Assembly (NCBI RefSeq): GCF_023856365.1
Contig: NC_064543.1
Coordinates: forward strand, 8,768,452-8,832,451
DNA from: Brienomyrus brachyistius
Taxonomy: Eukaryota > Chordata > Actinopteri > Osteoglossiformes > Mormyridae
Length of the DNA stretch: 64,000 nucleotides
Direction of reading: 5' to 3'
Shown: piece after piece, positions 45,306 to 55,700 of the stretch
Layout of the letters: each line of letters begins with the position of its first letter
Numbering within the stretch: the stretch's first letter is position 1
The notes under the pieces: generated by a model
What the model saw: only the letters and a program-made list of their open reading frames with translations
Told to the model about the DNA's origin: nothing
The model's database searches: none
Position numbers and translations under genes: made by a program

Positions 45306-48300
45306 ATCAAAGAGATGCCCCTCACACAAGCCGTGCAGATTGCACAGTAAATTAGAGTATCGGTCAGTGCAGGTTCACCTCTTCACCACCCAAAATAACA
45401 AACGGAATAACTGACGTAAGAATAATGTACAACAGCCCTGATTACCTGCATAGAGGTTCATTAGACTGGCCTCCATTCCTACATGCCTTCTGCTTGCTTG
45501 GAATCCATCCTACCTGGCCCCTCAAAGTGTCTCCTTTCTGGCAAGGTTTTGAAAAAGGTTTGTTAATGAGACGTGATACCTTCCAATGGGGCCCCTCTAT
45601 CGAGGCTACGTAACACCCCTTTAATAATTGAGATTTTCCATTGAGGCCCCTGAAAGAGGACATGCACACGGGGGAATTCTCAGGGCCCGTCTGCTGTATG
45701 CTTTGCAGGGCCTCTGACGGCATGGAGTGGGGGGGCCTGTTCCCACTGTCCGCGCCCCTAACGCTGATGTAAGAGCAAAGGAGAGGCTCTCAAGCATAAG
45801 GGGCAAAGGTTAGATCCCAACTGGCTGAAGACCCCGTTGTTTTAAGCTCGCTTTGCTCTTCCCGCTTGCTTTTGTTTGAAACAAGTTACACCCACATCAG
45901 AAACACACCGAGCGCTCCCTCGCATGTTTTCCTATTGGCCGTAATTTATTATCGCTGACCAGAGCTCTCCAGTGAGGGGTTTTGGATATCAGTTTTATCA
46001 AAGGGGATATCTAGAGGAAATGTCCTTTGTCAGCCTGCAGATGTATGAATGGCTGATTCAGGGACAAAAGGGCCCCCCCTGATTTATAAGTCCCGATATT
46101 TATTTTCGCCCCCATTATCTATTTGTCTTGGGTAAATTGCAGCAATTTCTCAGGGTCTGCAGCGCGGAAGAGCTCTCCATGGTCGAATGAGCACTTAAGG
46201 ATATATAACCTCAGATCCTATATAATAACCTGAGGGTATATTGAAAAAGCAGGGCGTACTTAACCCTGTAGTGCTTTAATGGTGTCACCTCTGTGGGGTA
46301 ATGGAGGCGCACGGCCTGTCGAATGCAGCCGTGAAGCCGGAACACAAGGAAGAAGCGTCACTGCAGCGTAACATAAACCGTATTCACCGAAGACACCAGA
46401 AAGGTAAACAGCGCTGAAAAATGTGGGTCGGCCCAGCGAAGTCCCCCGACCCCCAGGCCTACAGCAAATTGGGGACATCTGGGCTTTTTTCGTGAGCTCG
46501 TCATTGTTGAGGTCATTAAGTACGTGGCCTGTGCGGTGCCACATTTCCCAGGCTATGACATCATTCCCATGAAAATATTAGTGACACGTTTCCATCATGC
46601 AGTTCTTAGGAAATGCGACATTTGCGGGTGGAAGGCTCTGAACGGAAGCTGAACACAGTGTCAGGTGGAAATTTCTGGAATGTATTTTTCCTGTCCTTAG
46701 AGGGGTGTCCTTGAGGCGCTGTGATGGCATGAATCGGCACGGCGGACAGCCTCCCAGCATTCAGCGCTGCAGCCCGGTTTTAGGGGAATCCCAGCAAACA
46801 TGCCCCCTGTTAATCTGCGGGGCTCTTCCCCGCTTGCTCCCCCTGCTCTTTCTCGCATCTTATTAATCCGCAGGACGTGTTGTAAATGCACTTTGCCTTT
46901 TAGAGGAGGCAGAATTAAAGGCTGGTTCTGCCTGATGGTTGAAAGCGCGGCCGCTTTCATGCGAACGAAGCCGACGTTAATCGCTATTATTACGGGGAAG
47001 CAGTTGGCATGACTCACCTTAAGTGGTTATATAATACTGATTGGTGGGGGTGAGCCTGCAGTCGGGATCCGTGTCGCACTCACAGCACACGAATGCCAAG
47101 CTTGCCGCGATTGTAGCTTTCGCTGGCACAGAGGACGGAGGGAGGCGGCCCCCTGTTTGTAGGCCTAAGAGCAGACAAAGAAAAGCAGGAGAATTACGCA
47201 AAGCCCAAAGACTTTCAGCTCAGATTCAAAACTAGTTAAGGAAAATTATACATATTGATGTGATTTTTTATATTTTCCGGCCGTGTGTGTGCGCAGCGTG
47301 TCCGTTTCCAGCCAAAGACGTGGATTGGAGTCTCTAAAGTGTATGTTTCTGTGTCAGACTGGCCTTCTGTCCAAGGTGGTTTCTGTCTCCTGCTTCCTGT
47401 GAGAAGTTCCAGGCTCAATGTGAACTTATACCAGATAAGTGGCGATCGATGGAAGAGCGGGTGGCACTAGGGACTGAACCCCGAATGATTCGTTTAGCTC
47501 AGATGTTTAACAAACGCGCTCTCAGTTTGAGAATTCCACACGTCACCACATAGTGCTAGACTGGGGCTGCATTTCCCAGAATCATTGTAGTGCTTCAGTA
47601 ATTCAATACCATGACTCTCGGACAGATTAAGTCTCTGGGATAAGGCAATGCCCTAGCAGCGCCCCCTAGTGGTTGGACTGGTGGGAGGGTGTTATAGTGT
47701 CAGATATGAAAGAAGCACTGCTTTGAGGAGATATGTGTTTTATTTGTGGGATAGCAATGAGATGGCTCTCCCCCCCCCCCAGGGGACAGATACCATATAC
47801 CATGTTTGTTAGGATTCGCTTTGCCTGGGGCTGCCTGTATGGGTAACCTTGAGAAGCACCTGAATGTCTGACGCCTGGTCACCTGCGGAGTCGCGATCCT
47901 TGGGCCTTCACGTTTAGCCCCTCCCACTTTCCGCTGCTCGAGGACCTCTGTCTTTCACGGCGCATCAATCGAGCCAAATGACCTCATTTGAAGTTGCACA
48001 TTAGAGGGAATGTTGTCAGGCCTTAAATTGGGTATGTTTGATTTACTGCCCATCTGAGCTGGGAATATGGAACTATATCGGTGAATCGTCTCTAGGGATC
48101 CTTGGAAGTACATCACTCCGAACAGGTTTAAGTGATTTTATGGTTATATTTAATCCCGCAACCTGTCACATCGATAGTAAGTTGAATGCAAATCTGCTCT
48201 GTAAATCACTGCAAGAGGTGCAGCGCGGCGTTCTGGTGGTCGTTCACAGCGGACAGCAGGAGAGCCCTGCGCGTCCCACAGCATCCCCACTTAACGCTGA

Positions 48301-49364
48301 AGCAATTCCCAGGCGACAGAGGAAATCAGGCTGTCAGCAACTTGTCATTTTCCGAGCCTGGCCCGCGTTTGGGGTCAGGTGACAGCACTGCAGATTATTA
48401 CCGGATGTCGCTTATTGCTACTGCAGTGCGACCATCTTGCATCTTATAATGTTACGGAACATAATCCAGTAGGAAATAAAACGTCCTTGCCACCTTGAAG
48501 TCCTTTTCTAATTGACGTACTTCATGTATTTCATGCTCTTTTAATGCCAATTTGAGAAGAGCTCTTTGAACTGAACATGAGAAACAGAAAAACGTGTAGC
48601 TGGTGGCAGCAAAGGCAGTTTGAGTCAACCGAATGTGACATTCGCTCGTTTCTGCATGAAGAGAAACCCCTGCGAGTTTGTACAGGTCTGAAGACTGGCA
48701 GGCCTGCCTGCATGCTGAGTGCCAGTTCACTGTGAATCGAGCCAGAAATCTGAAATTGCCTTTCGAAAACATAAAGTTAATAATGTTTCACTTCTGAGCA
48801 TTAATTACTTTTCGCTGAAGGCTTGGCCATATCGAAATGCATCCCTTGTAATTTCTAATCATTTATGACCACGTACCCAGTAAAGGATTCCGGCGAGACC
48901 GCAGCTTGTCACAGGAATCCATAGATATACAAAACATACACAATTGACATTATTTTGGCTGGCTGCAGAGCGCATTTTTAGACCTAAAACAGTCTGAAAA
49001 ATGCATGCAATAAACATCACTTCATTGCCAAATAAAAAAAGTTAATAAATCGTCTAATCTGTGCCTAACAGAGCATTTGTTTTGAAAATCCACGATTACA
49101 CAGTGCCAGCTCCCATCCAAATCACATGTATTATTGATGATGCGGATGTCTTTTGATGCTAGCGTGGGTTTACGGGGGCACAATGGCAGGCAGGGCCCCT
49201 GGGGTAGAGGGAGAGCCTTGCGTATGGCGAGGGGTCTGCCCTGAAACGTCGGGCTTTCATGGTAATCTGCGACACGCACTTTGCTTGCTGTTTACAGTAA
49301 TGCGATTCTCTTTCTGAGTGCTTGCCTTGGGAGCAGGATATGGCCCTCGCTGCTCAGGCACAGC
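45306..49364. other. intergenic, mostly unique sequence
   Basis: No coding gene recognised. Repeat-poor stretches at 45840-46170 and 46830-47010 have the look of conserved noncoding DNA (for example TCF-type atcaaagg near 46000). A CTCF-like site lies at 47657-47672. Confidence 0.45.
47657..47672 (-). promoter_or_regulatory. CTCF-like motif, reverse (strongest match)
   Basis: Minus strand CCACTAGGGGGCGCTG is very close to the CTCF consensus. By eye only. Confidence 0.5.
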
Positions 49365-49580
49365 AGCCGAGCCGACAATCCGAGCAGCCGAGCCGACAAT
49401 CCGAGCAGCCAGCCGAGAATCCGAGCAGCCGAGCCGAGAATCCGAGCAGCCGAGCCGAGAATCCGAGCAGCCGAGCCGACAATCCGAGCAGCCGAGCCGA
49501 CAATCCGAGCAGCCGAGCCGACAATCCGAGCAGCCGAGCCGATAATCTGAGCAGCCGAGCCGACAATCCGAGCAGCCAGC
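49365..49580. repeat. 21-bp minisatellite, about 10 copies
   Basis: Unit ccgagccgacaatccgagca g with a cga(c/g)aat variant. Because 21 is divisible by 3 and no unit contains a stop, most frames stay open on both strands, giving 7-residue repeat peptides that are not genes. Confidence 0.95.
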
Positions 49581-50055
49581 CGACTCACGCCTCTTGATTT
49601 GGTGCAGCGATGATTTAAGGATGTGCAAACGCTCACGCAGAACCAGCGCCGACCCAACTGTGGGCCCCTGTGGCATGGCGATGCCGGAGTGGCTTGTGTT
49701 CTTCACCCCTTAGGCGTTCCGTTCTCCCCCATGACTGAAGATGATAGGACCCGGTGGACAAGCGAGGGCAGGGACGCGAGTGGCCACATCTCACAGTGTC
49801 CATGTGATCGGGCCCCTGCGCCTGCGAGCTCTGGGCCCCTTGGGAGCAGAATCCCTCTCCTCTGCAGCTGGCCATCCACCCCAGAGGGATTTAGGCCCTA
49901 TTTCTTATTATTTTAGACTATTTCTGGCCAGCCACCATAAAGAAACATGCATGACTGTCCCACATCCCTTTGGGGGTGGCCGCAGATGCAGGCTGATGGG
50001 GACTGTGGGAATTTGTTATTGAGATCTTGAGCAGCAGCTGCTGAGAAGAACTTAC

Positions 50056-50236
50056 AATGGGGCATTACAGTGGGGAGTTACAATGGGGAGTTACAATGGG
50101 GAGTTACAATGGTGAGTTACAATGGGGAGTTACAATGGGGAGTTACAATGGGGCATTACAATGGGGAGTTACAGTGGGGAGTTACAATGGGGAGTTACAA
50201 TGGGGAGTTACAGTGGGGAGTTACAGTGGGGAGTTA
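50056..50236. repeat. 13-bp minisatellite, about 14 copies
   Basis: Unit ggggagttacaat with ggggcattacaat and acagt variants. Confidence 0.95.
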
Positions 50237-50301
50237 GCCCAACCGCTTGCCTCTTCTTTGCTCACGGTCCAGTCTTTCACCCACTCACTCGATCACTCAC
50301 T

Positions 50302-50386
50302 CACACACACACACACACATACACATATATACACACATACACTCAAACACTCACTCACACACACACACACACACACATACACATAT

Positions 50387-50444
<58 letters not shown>
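50302..50444. repeat. CA microsatellite
   Basis: (CA)n with ACTC and ATAT interruptions, directly joined to the dispersed repeat at 50466. Confidence 0.95.
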
Positions 50445-50446
<2 letters not shown>

Positions 50447-50465
50447 CAGTTTGTAATTATATCTT

Positions 50466-50630
50466 TATGGGGACTCTCCATTCATTTCTATTAGGGAAAC
50501 CCTAATCCCAGCGTGACACCCTTACCCCCTACCCAGCCCTAACCTTAATCATAAGTAGCCAGACATAATACAAGATTTCTGGTGTTTTTAGTTTTTTCAT
50601 TGCATCCACAGATGAAAAATGGTCCCCACA
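50466..50630 (+). mobile_element. microsatellite-associated dispersed repeat, copy 3
   Basis: Core from tatggggactctccattcat to ggtccccaca, with aaaccctaatccca and cctacccagccctaacctta; same structure as 16888-17069 and again preceded by a CA array. Confidence 0.78.
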
Positions 50631-51137
50631 GCATCAAAAATAACAGGTTTTTATCACATTGTGGGGCTTTCCAAACTGCGCAGCCTGCAGCTTACGTTGG
50701 CCCAGTCCGCAGTCCCGGCAGAAAGATTTTTCCATGTTTGATGTCACGCTGCGTTGTGGTGTACCTCAGTCAAACGTGCTGTTTGGATTAAAGGCAAATG
50801 GGGTGGAGGGATGGTCTTGTTTACACCCTTCAGGCTGAAAACGGCACTGACGGGGGCCCACAGCGGGGCCGGCCACACCCTCCAGAAGCCAGGGAACTCC
50901 ACCAGCGCCCCCTCCCCCCGGGCTGCCACCCATGAGGGCCAGGCCATGTTTTCGGGTCCTGAATCCCTCATCTCCTTAGCCCCGTGAGTGGAGGAACACG
51001 AAGGGTGGCCCCGGGGCCCCGTCAAGCCAACACTGCTCAGATCTCAGTCCAGGAAGAAAACCGTAAATCGTTTGAGATCATGGAAAGAGCGACATGTGCG
51101 TCAGCTCAGAGATAACAGGATGTCGTTGCGGGAAGCA

Positions 51138-51178
51138 GCACTTATACAGACACTCACACACACACACTTATACAGACA

Positions 51179-51211
<33 letters not shown>

Positions 51212-51834
51212 ATACAGACACTCACACACACACACACACACACTTATACAGACACTCACACACACACACTTATACAGACACTCACACACACACACACACT
51301 TATACAGACACTCACACACACACACACACACACACTTATACAGACACTCACTCACTCACACACACACACACACTTATACAGACACTCACACACACACACA
51401 CACACACACACTTATACAGACACTCACACACACACACACACACACACACACTTATACAGACACTCACACACACACACTTATACAGACACTCACACACACA
51501 CACACATACACACACACACACTTATACAGACACTCACACACACACACACTTATACAGACACTCACTCACATACACACACACACACACTTATACAGACACT
51601 CACACACACACACACACACACACACTTATACAGATACTCACACACACACACACACACACACACTTATATAGACACTCACACACACACACACACACACTTA
51701 TACAGACACTCACACACACACACACTTATACAGACACTCACACACACACACACACACACACTTATACAGACACTCACACACACACACACACTTATACAGA
51801 CACTCACACACACACACACACGCTTATACAGACA

Positions 51835-51868
<34 letters not shown>

Positions 51869-51878
51869 TATACAGACA

Positions 51879-51916
<38 letters not shown>

Positions 51917-51920
51917 CTTA
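51138..51920. repeat. compound CA satellite with cttatacagacactc units
   Basis: More than 20 units, each acttatacagacact followed by a (CA)n run of variable length. The open frames across it (poly His-Thr, poly Cys-Val) are artefacts of composition. Confidence 0.95.
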
Positions 51921-52007
51921 TACAAACCCAGATACACACAAACATGCAAGCTCACCAACACACAGACATACTTGACAAACACAACATACAAGATCTTGAA
52001 AAAAGTT

Positions 52008-52013
52008 TTTAAT
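52008..52013 (-). promoter_or_regulatory. poly(A) signal ATTAAA, aldh1a2
   Basis: Minus-strand ATTAAA with a GU-rich stretch starting about 20 bp further; no AATAAA is seen between it and the stop codon. Confidence 0.6.
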
Positions 52014-52364
52014 GAAAAAATCTATAATCAATTTATATCTTAGTTATATTTTCATAGTACATAGTTGTATAAACAATGGACATCGACATTAGATCATTTG
52101 TATAAAATGCACTGATTTCATTCAGCGGATGAGTACAATTCTCAGACTAACCCTTTTGTTTTTTACATTAAAGAAAAATCAATAAAACATGATATACAGT
52201 GTTAAGTAGTAAAAGAGGAACACAATCGGAATTAAACGTTAAGAAGACCCATCGCGTTTTAGCCGGGGGGTGGTGGGGGGGGGGGATCAGTCATGACGGT
52301 AAGATCAGTGAGGCTCTATGTAACCGGGTGACAGTGAGGGAGTGCGGACATGCTTTGTGTAAAG

Positions 52365-52487
52365 CAGGTGTTCACAACCCAGCCCCGGAGTATCCCAAGA
52401 CGGACCATGTTTCTGCTCCCTCCCAGCTCCTGGTAGCAAAAACATGGACTATCTGAGGGTCCTCAAGGGCTGGTTTGAGAAACAGTG
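52365..52487. mobile_element. foldback MITE-like repeat, copy 3
   Basis: From caggtgttcacaaccc to tttgagaaacagtg, with the paired arms ggaccatgtttctgctccct and tagcaaaaacatggac. Lies in the aldh1a2 3' UTR. Confidence 0.75.
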
Positions 52488-52722
52488 GTGTACGGGACCT
52501 GCTCAGCACGGCCACACAGCCCCCATCTTCACCCCTGATGGTAAGTATCCAGCAAGGGCTGAGGAGAGAGCGGGGGGGGGGGGGGGTCACAGCCACAGGG
52601 AAGGGAGGCTGCCGGTTGCGTTGGGGTTGGGCGATAGCTGGGGCCCCACCGGGTCCCTTGAGTGCTTTTAGTACGGTTAGGGGACATGACGAGGAGCCCG
52701 GCATCCTGACCAGGCGTAGGCC

Positions 52723-52795
52723 CTAGGAGTTCTTCTCCAGAAGCTTCATGGTGACCGTCTTGATCTCAGAGTACTCCCTCAGTCCGTACTCGCCC
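52723..52795 (-). CDS. aldh1a2: aldh1a2 exon 13, terminal
   Basis: Completes Met495, then [20 protein letters not shown] and KNS, TAG at 52725-52723; acceptor ccttccag. Confidence 0.95.
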
Positions 52796-55700
52796 CTGGA
52801 AGGTGGGCACACACACACGCACATAGACACACACACACGCTCGTTAAGACGTGACGCTGAGAGACACGTAGCACCACAATCCTCCAATGACGGCTGCACA
52901 ACTCGCCCTGGAACACGACATGCCAACGGCATGGCTTTGCAGGTCTGGCTGATTCCGCATTAACCCTCTGGGGTCCAGTGCATCATCGACCATGCAGCGT
53001 GTTTTTCGTGTCCATTTTAGTTTATGTCTCACAGAAATCTTTATGTAGAAACATGAAAAAAACGCTGAATAAATCAGCAATCTGTCTTCTTTTCAAAAGG
53101 TCCATTGTCGGAAGTATTAAAGTTTTTAAAATTAGGTTAAATAGGCTAAAAAGTAAACCAAGTCACCTTTCTTTGTTTTACCTGCATCGGGGGTGTGTAG
53201 TGCCGCCCTCACCTGAAGATCGCTTTTCGCATTATAAATAGCCGCATCAGTGCCACATATACAAACTACACCAATAAAGTGTTCCAAACTGCATTTTGCA
53301 ATGTCTATACTTTGATGTGAAATTACTTCACATAAAACTGACGTATTTACAAAGTACACTAAGATTAAGATGAGTTTAATGCCAAAACAAATATATAAGA
53401 AATAATTGATTTGCCATGAATTAAGTTTATGATATTGAATGAAATGTGTGACCATGCCCCAGTCAGTGAAAATGTGTTCCATGCCCCTATACCCCAGAGG
53501 GTTAAACACGATTGGGGGGCCAAGTGTATAGATTACAGGCTGGGGCCCCCATGCCTTACACATGCACAGCGTCTCTGAAATCGCATTTAAATTCTTACTC
53601 AGACTTCCATTTAAGGAACTACATTACTCTATGAAATATAATACAGCTACGAAAACACATCAAACAATTTAACACTATGATGTGAAAGACCTAGACCTGA
53701 GGTTATACGTCAGCATCGCTGGACCAGACACACCAGTGCGGTGGACTTACATTTCCCGCCCATTTCCCGACATCTTGAATCCTCCAAACGGACACTGGGA
53801 GCTCAGGGCATTGAAGCAGTTTATCCTGCAGCATACAGGAAAGAGTCGTGGTTACAGCCTTCAGCCTGCAGCTGCTACCTAGTGCCATCTGAGGATTCTG
53901 GTTAGTCGTTCAAATGGGCAGTAACTACAGACTGTATTTAACGCGTCTGTGATACTGACTCACGGCCATTTATGTCTGGAGCTTAAGAGAAGATTTTTAA
54001 AAACGGCAGATAATTGACAGTTATTGCAACCAAAATAAACTAAACTTCAAGAAAAAAACATGTCGGGGCAAAACCGACTTTAAACAACATATTACATAAA
54101 ATTCAGCCAGAATAGTGAAAGCCATCGCTATTCCCAGAGCAGTCAGACATCTATAGAAAAAATCCCCCAAAGTGAAAATACCAGAAAGAGTCATATGACT
54201 AGAAATCGACGTTACAGGCGAGTCGAGATGTACAATTATGTCTTACGACAACAAAAACGATTATGTGATGCTAGCACTGCCCCGCGATGCTAATGATGCT
54301 AAAGATGCTGACGGACGGACCCCCGAAACAGCCCTCACCAGACAGTGCCAGCCTGCATGGCTGTTGACACGCTCATGGCCTTGTTGATGTCATTGGTGAA
54401 CACGCCGGCAGTCAAGCCATAATCAGAGTTGTTGGCTCTCTCGATCACCTCCTCCGTGGTCTTGAACTTCATGATCTGCTGAACAGGCCCGAAGATCTGC
54501 AGAGGTGGGGGGGGGGGGATGGACATATAAACGAGCCGTGTTTGGATCTCGCTGACACCGCACACTCGGTCACGGCAGGCGATGGACGGCAGATGGTGTA
54601 CCTCCTCCTTGGCGATGCGCATGTCATCGCTGACGTTGGAGAAGATAGTGGGCTCCACAAAGAAGCCTTTGAGGCCAAGGGCCTTGCCCCCGCACTCCAG
54701 CCGGGCCCCCTCGCTGATCCCACTCTGGATGAGCTCCAGGATACGGCTCTGTTGCTCCTTGCTGATCTGCAGTCAGAGGAGAAGGGCGTGATTCAGGGTC
54801 TGGGACAGCAGCGGGCAGCACTTGTGCCAGTCTGACCCCACTGAAGCCTTAAGGAAGCGTCGGTCAGTTCTCTCTCGTTCAATATCTCCATGAATATGAA
54901 TAAAAAAATGTATATGGTAAGTTTGTTTTAAAAAAATCATGAAGCATGTTCTGAGTGTTTTCCTTAGATGCCCCTTGTGGGCGTGTGATCTTCCTGTGCT
55001 GAGATAATGGCCCTTTACTGGAATGAACTCCTCATTCTGCCAAAGCTCACAAATGCATTTCCTCACAAGGAAAACATTTTTAAATGGTGACAAATACACA
55101 AGGACGCTTCACACATCCACTAAATTCAGCTTCCGATATGCAATCTAGCAGGGCTTGGCTGACGCCCCCCCCCCCCCCCCCACTTCCCCGGATGTCCGCC
55201 GGATGGGCTGACCTGGGGGCCCTGCTCGGTGCTGGGGTCAAACGGGCTCCCCACCACCCTCTTCTTGGCCCGCTCCACGCTCCTGCGCACGAACTCCTCG
55301 TAGATGGACTCCTCCACGTAGATGCGGGAGCCAGCGGTGCAGCACTGGCCGTTGTTGAAGAAGACGCCCTGGTGGGCCTGCTCCACGGCCACGTCCACTG
55401 CGGAGGAAGCAGGACCTTCACCACACCGCTCCTGTCATACGGGTCTTAGCTCTGCTAAGTGGCTAACAGTGGTTCGCGAATGGGCATGAATAACAGAAAA
55501 GTAAAAAAAATATGAGTTGCTTAAATGTGGCCACCCAGGTGCTCGGCAGATAAGTGCAAACATGTCTGCTGATGGTTCCTATATCAGACCGTGAGTCCCC
55601 CACATGTCCAAGTCTGTCCACTGCCCACTTTCATCCCAGTGGTCACCCTCACTGTCATCAATGCTCTTCCGCTTTCCGTGGGGGCACAGCTCTCCACCCC

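Larger units (their letters stand above)
51990..52722 (-). other. aldh1a2: aldh1a2 3' UTR
   Basis: From the stop codon to an ATTAAA signal at 52008-52013 (minus strand), followed downstream by the strongly GU-rich tgtatgttgtgtttgtc. It includes a foldback repeat copy and a homopolymer run (52570-52586), so the UTR is about 715-730 bp. Confidence 0.6.

Noticed and set aside
49281..49706. Several overlapping repeat-protein frames (RADNPSS, RLGCSDC)
   Set aside because: Created by the 21-bp minisatellite; open on both strands at once.
50057..50494. Open frame with GELQWGVTMGSYN repeats
   Set aside because: It reads the 13-bp minisatellite and the following CA array.
51094..51975. 293-codon open frame of His-Thr-Tyr repeats
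   Set aside because: It is a reading of the compound CA satellite; all frames without TAA/TGA look open there.
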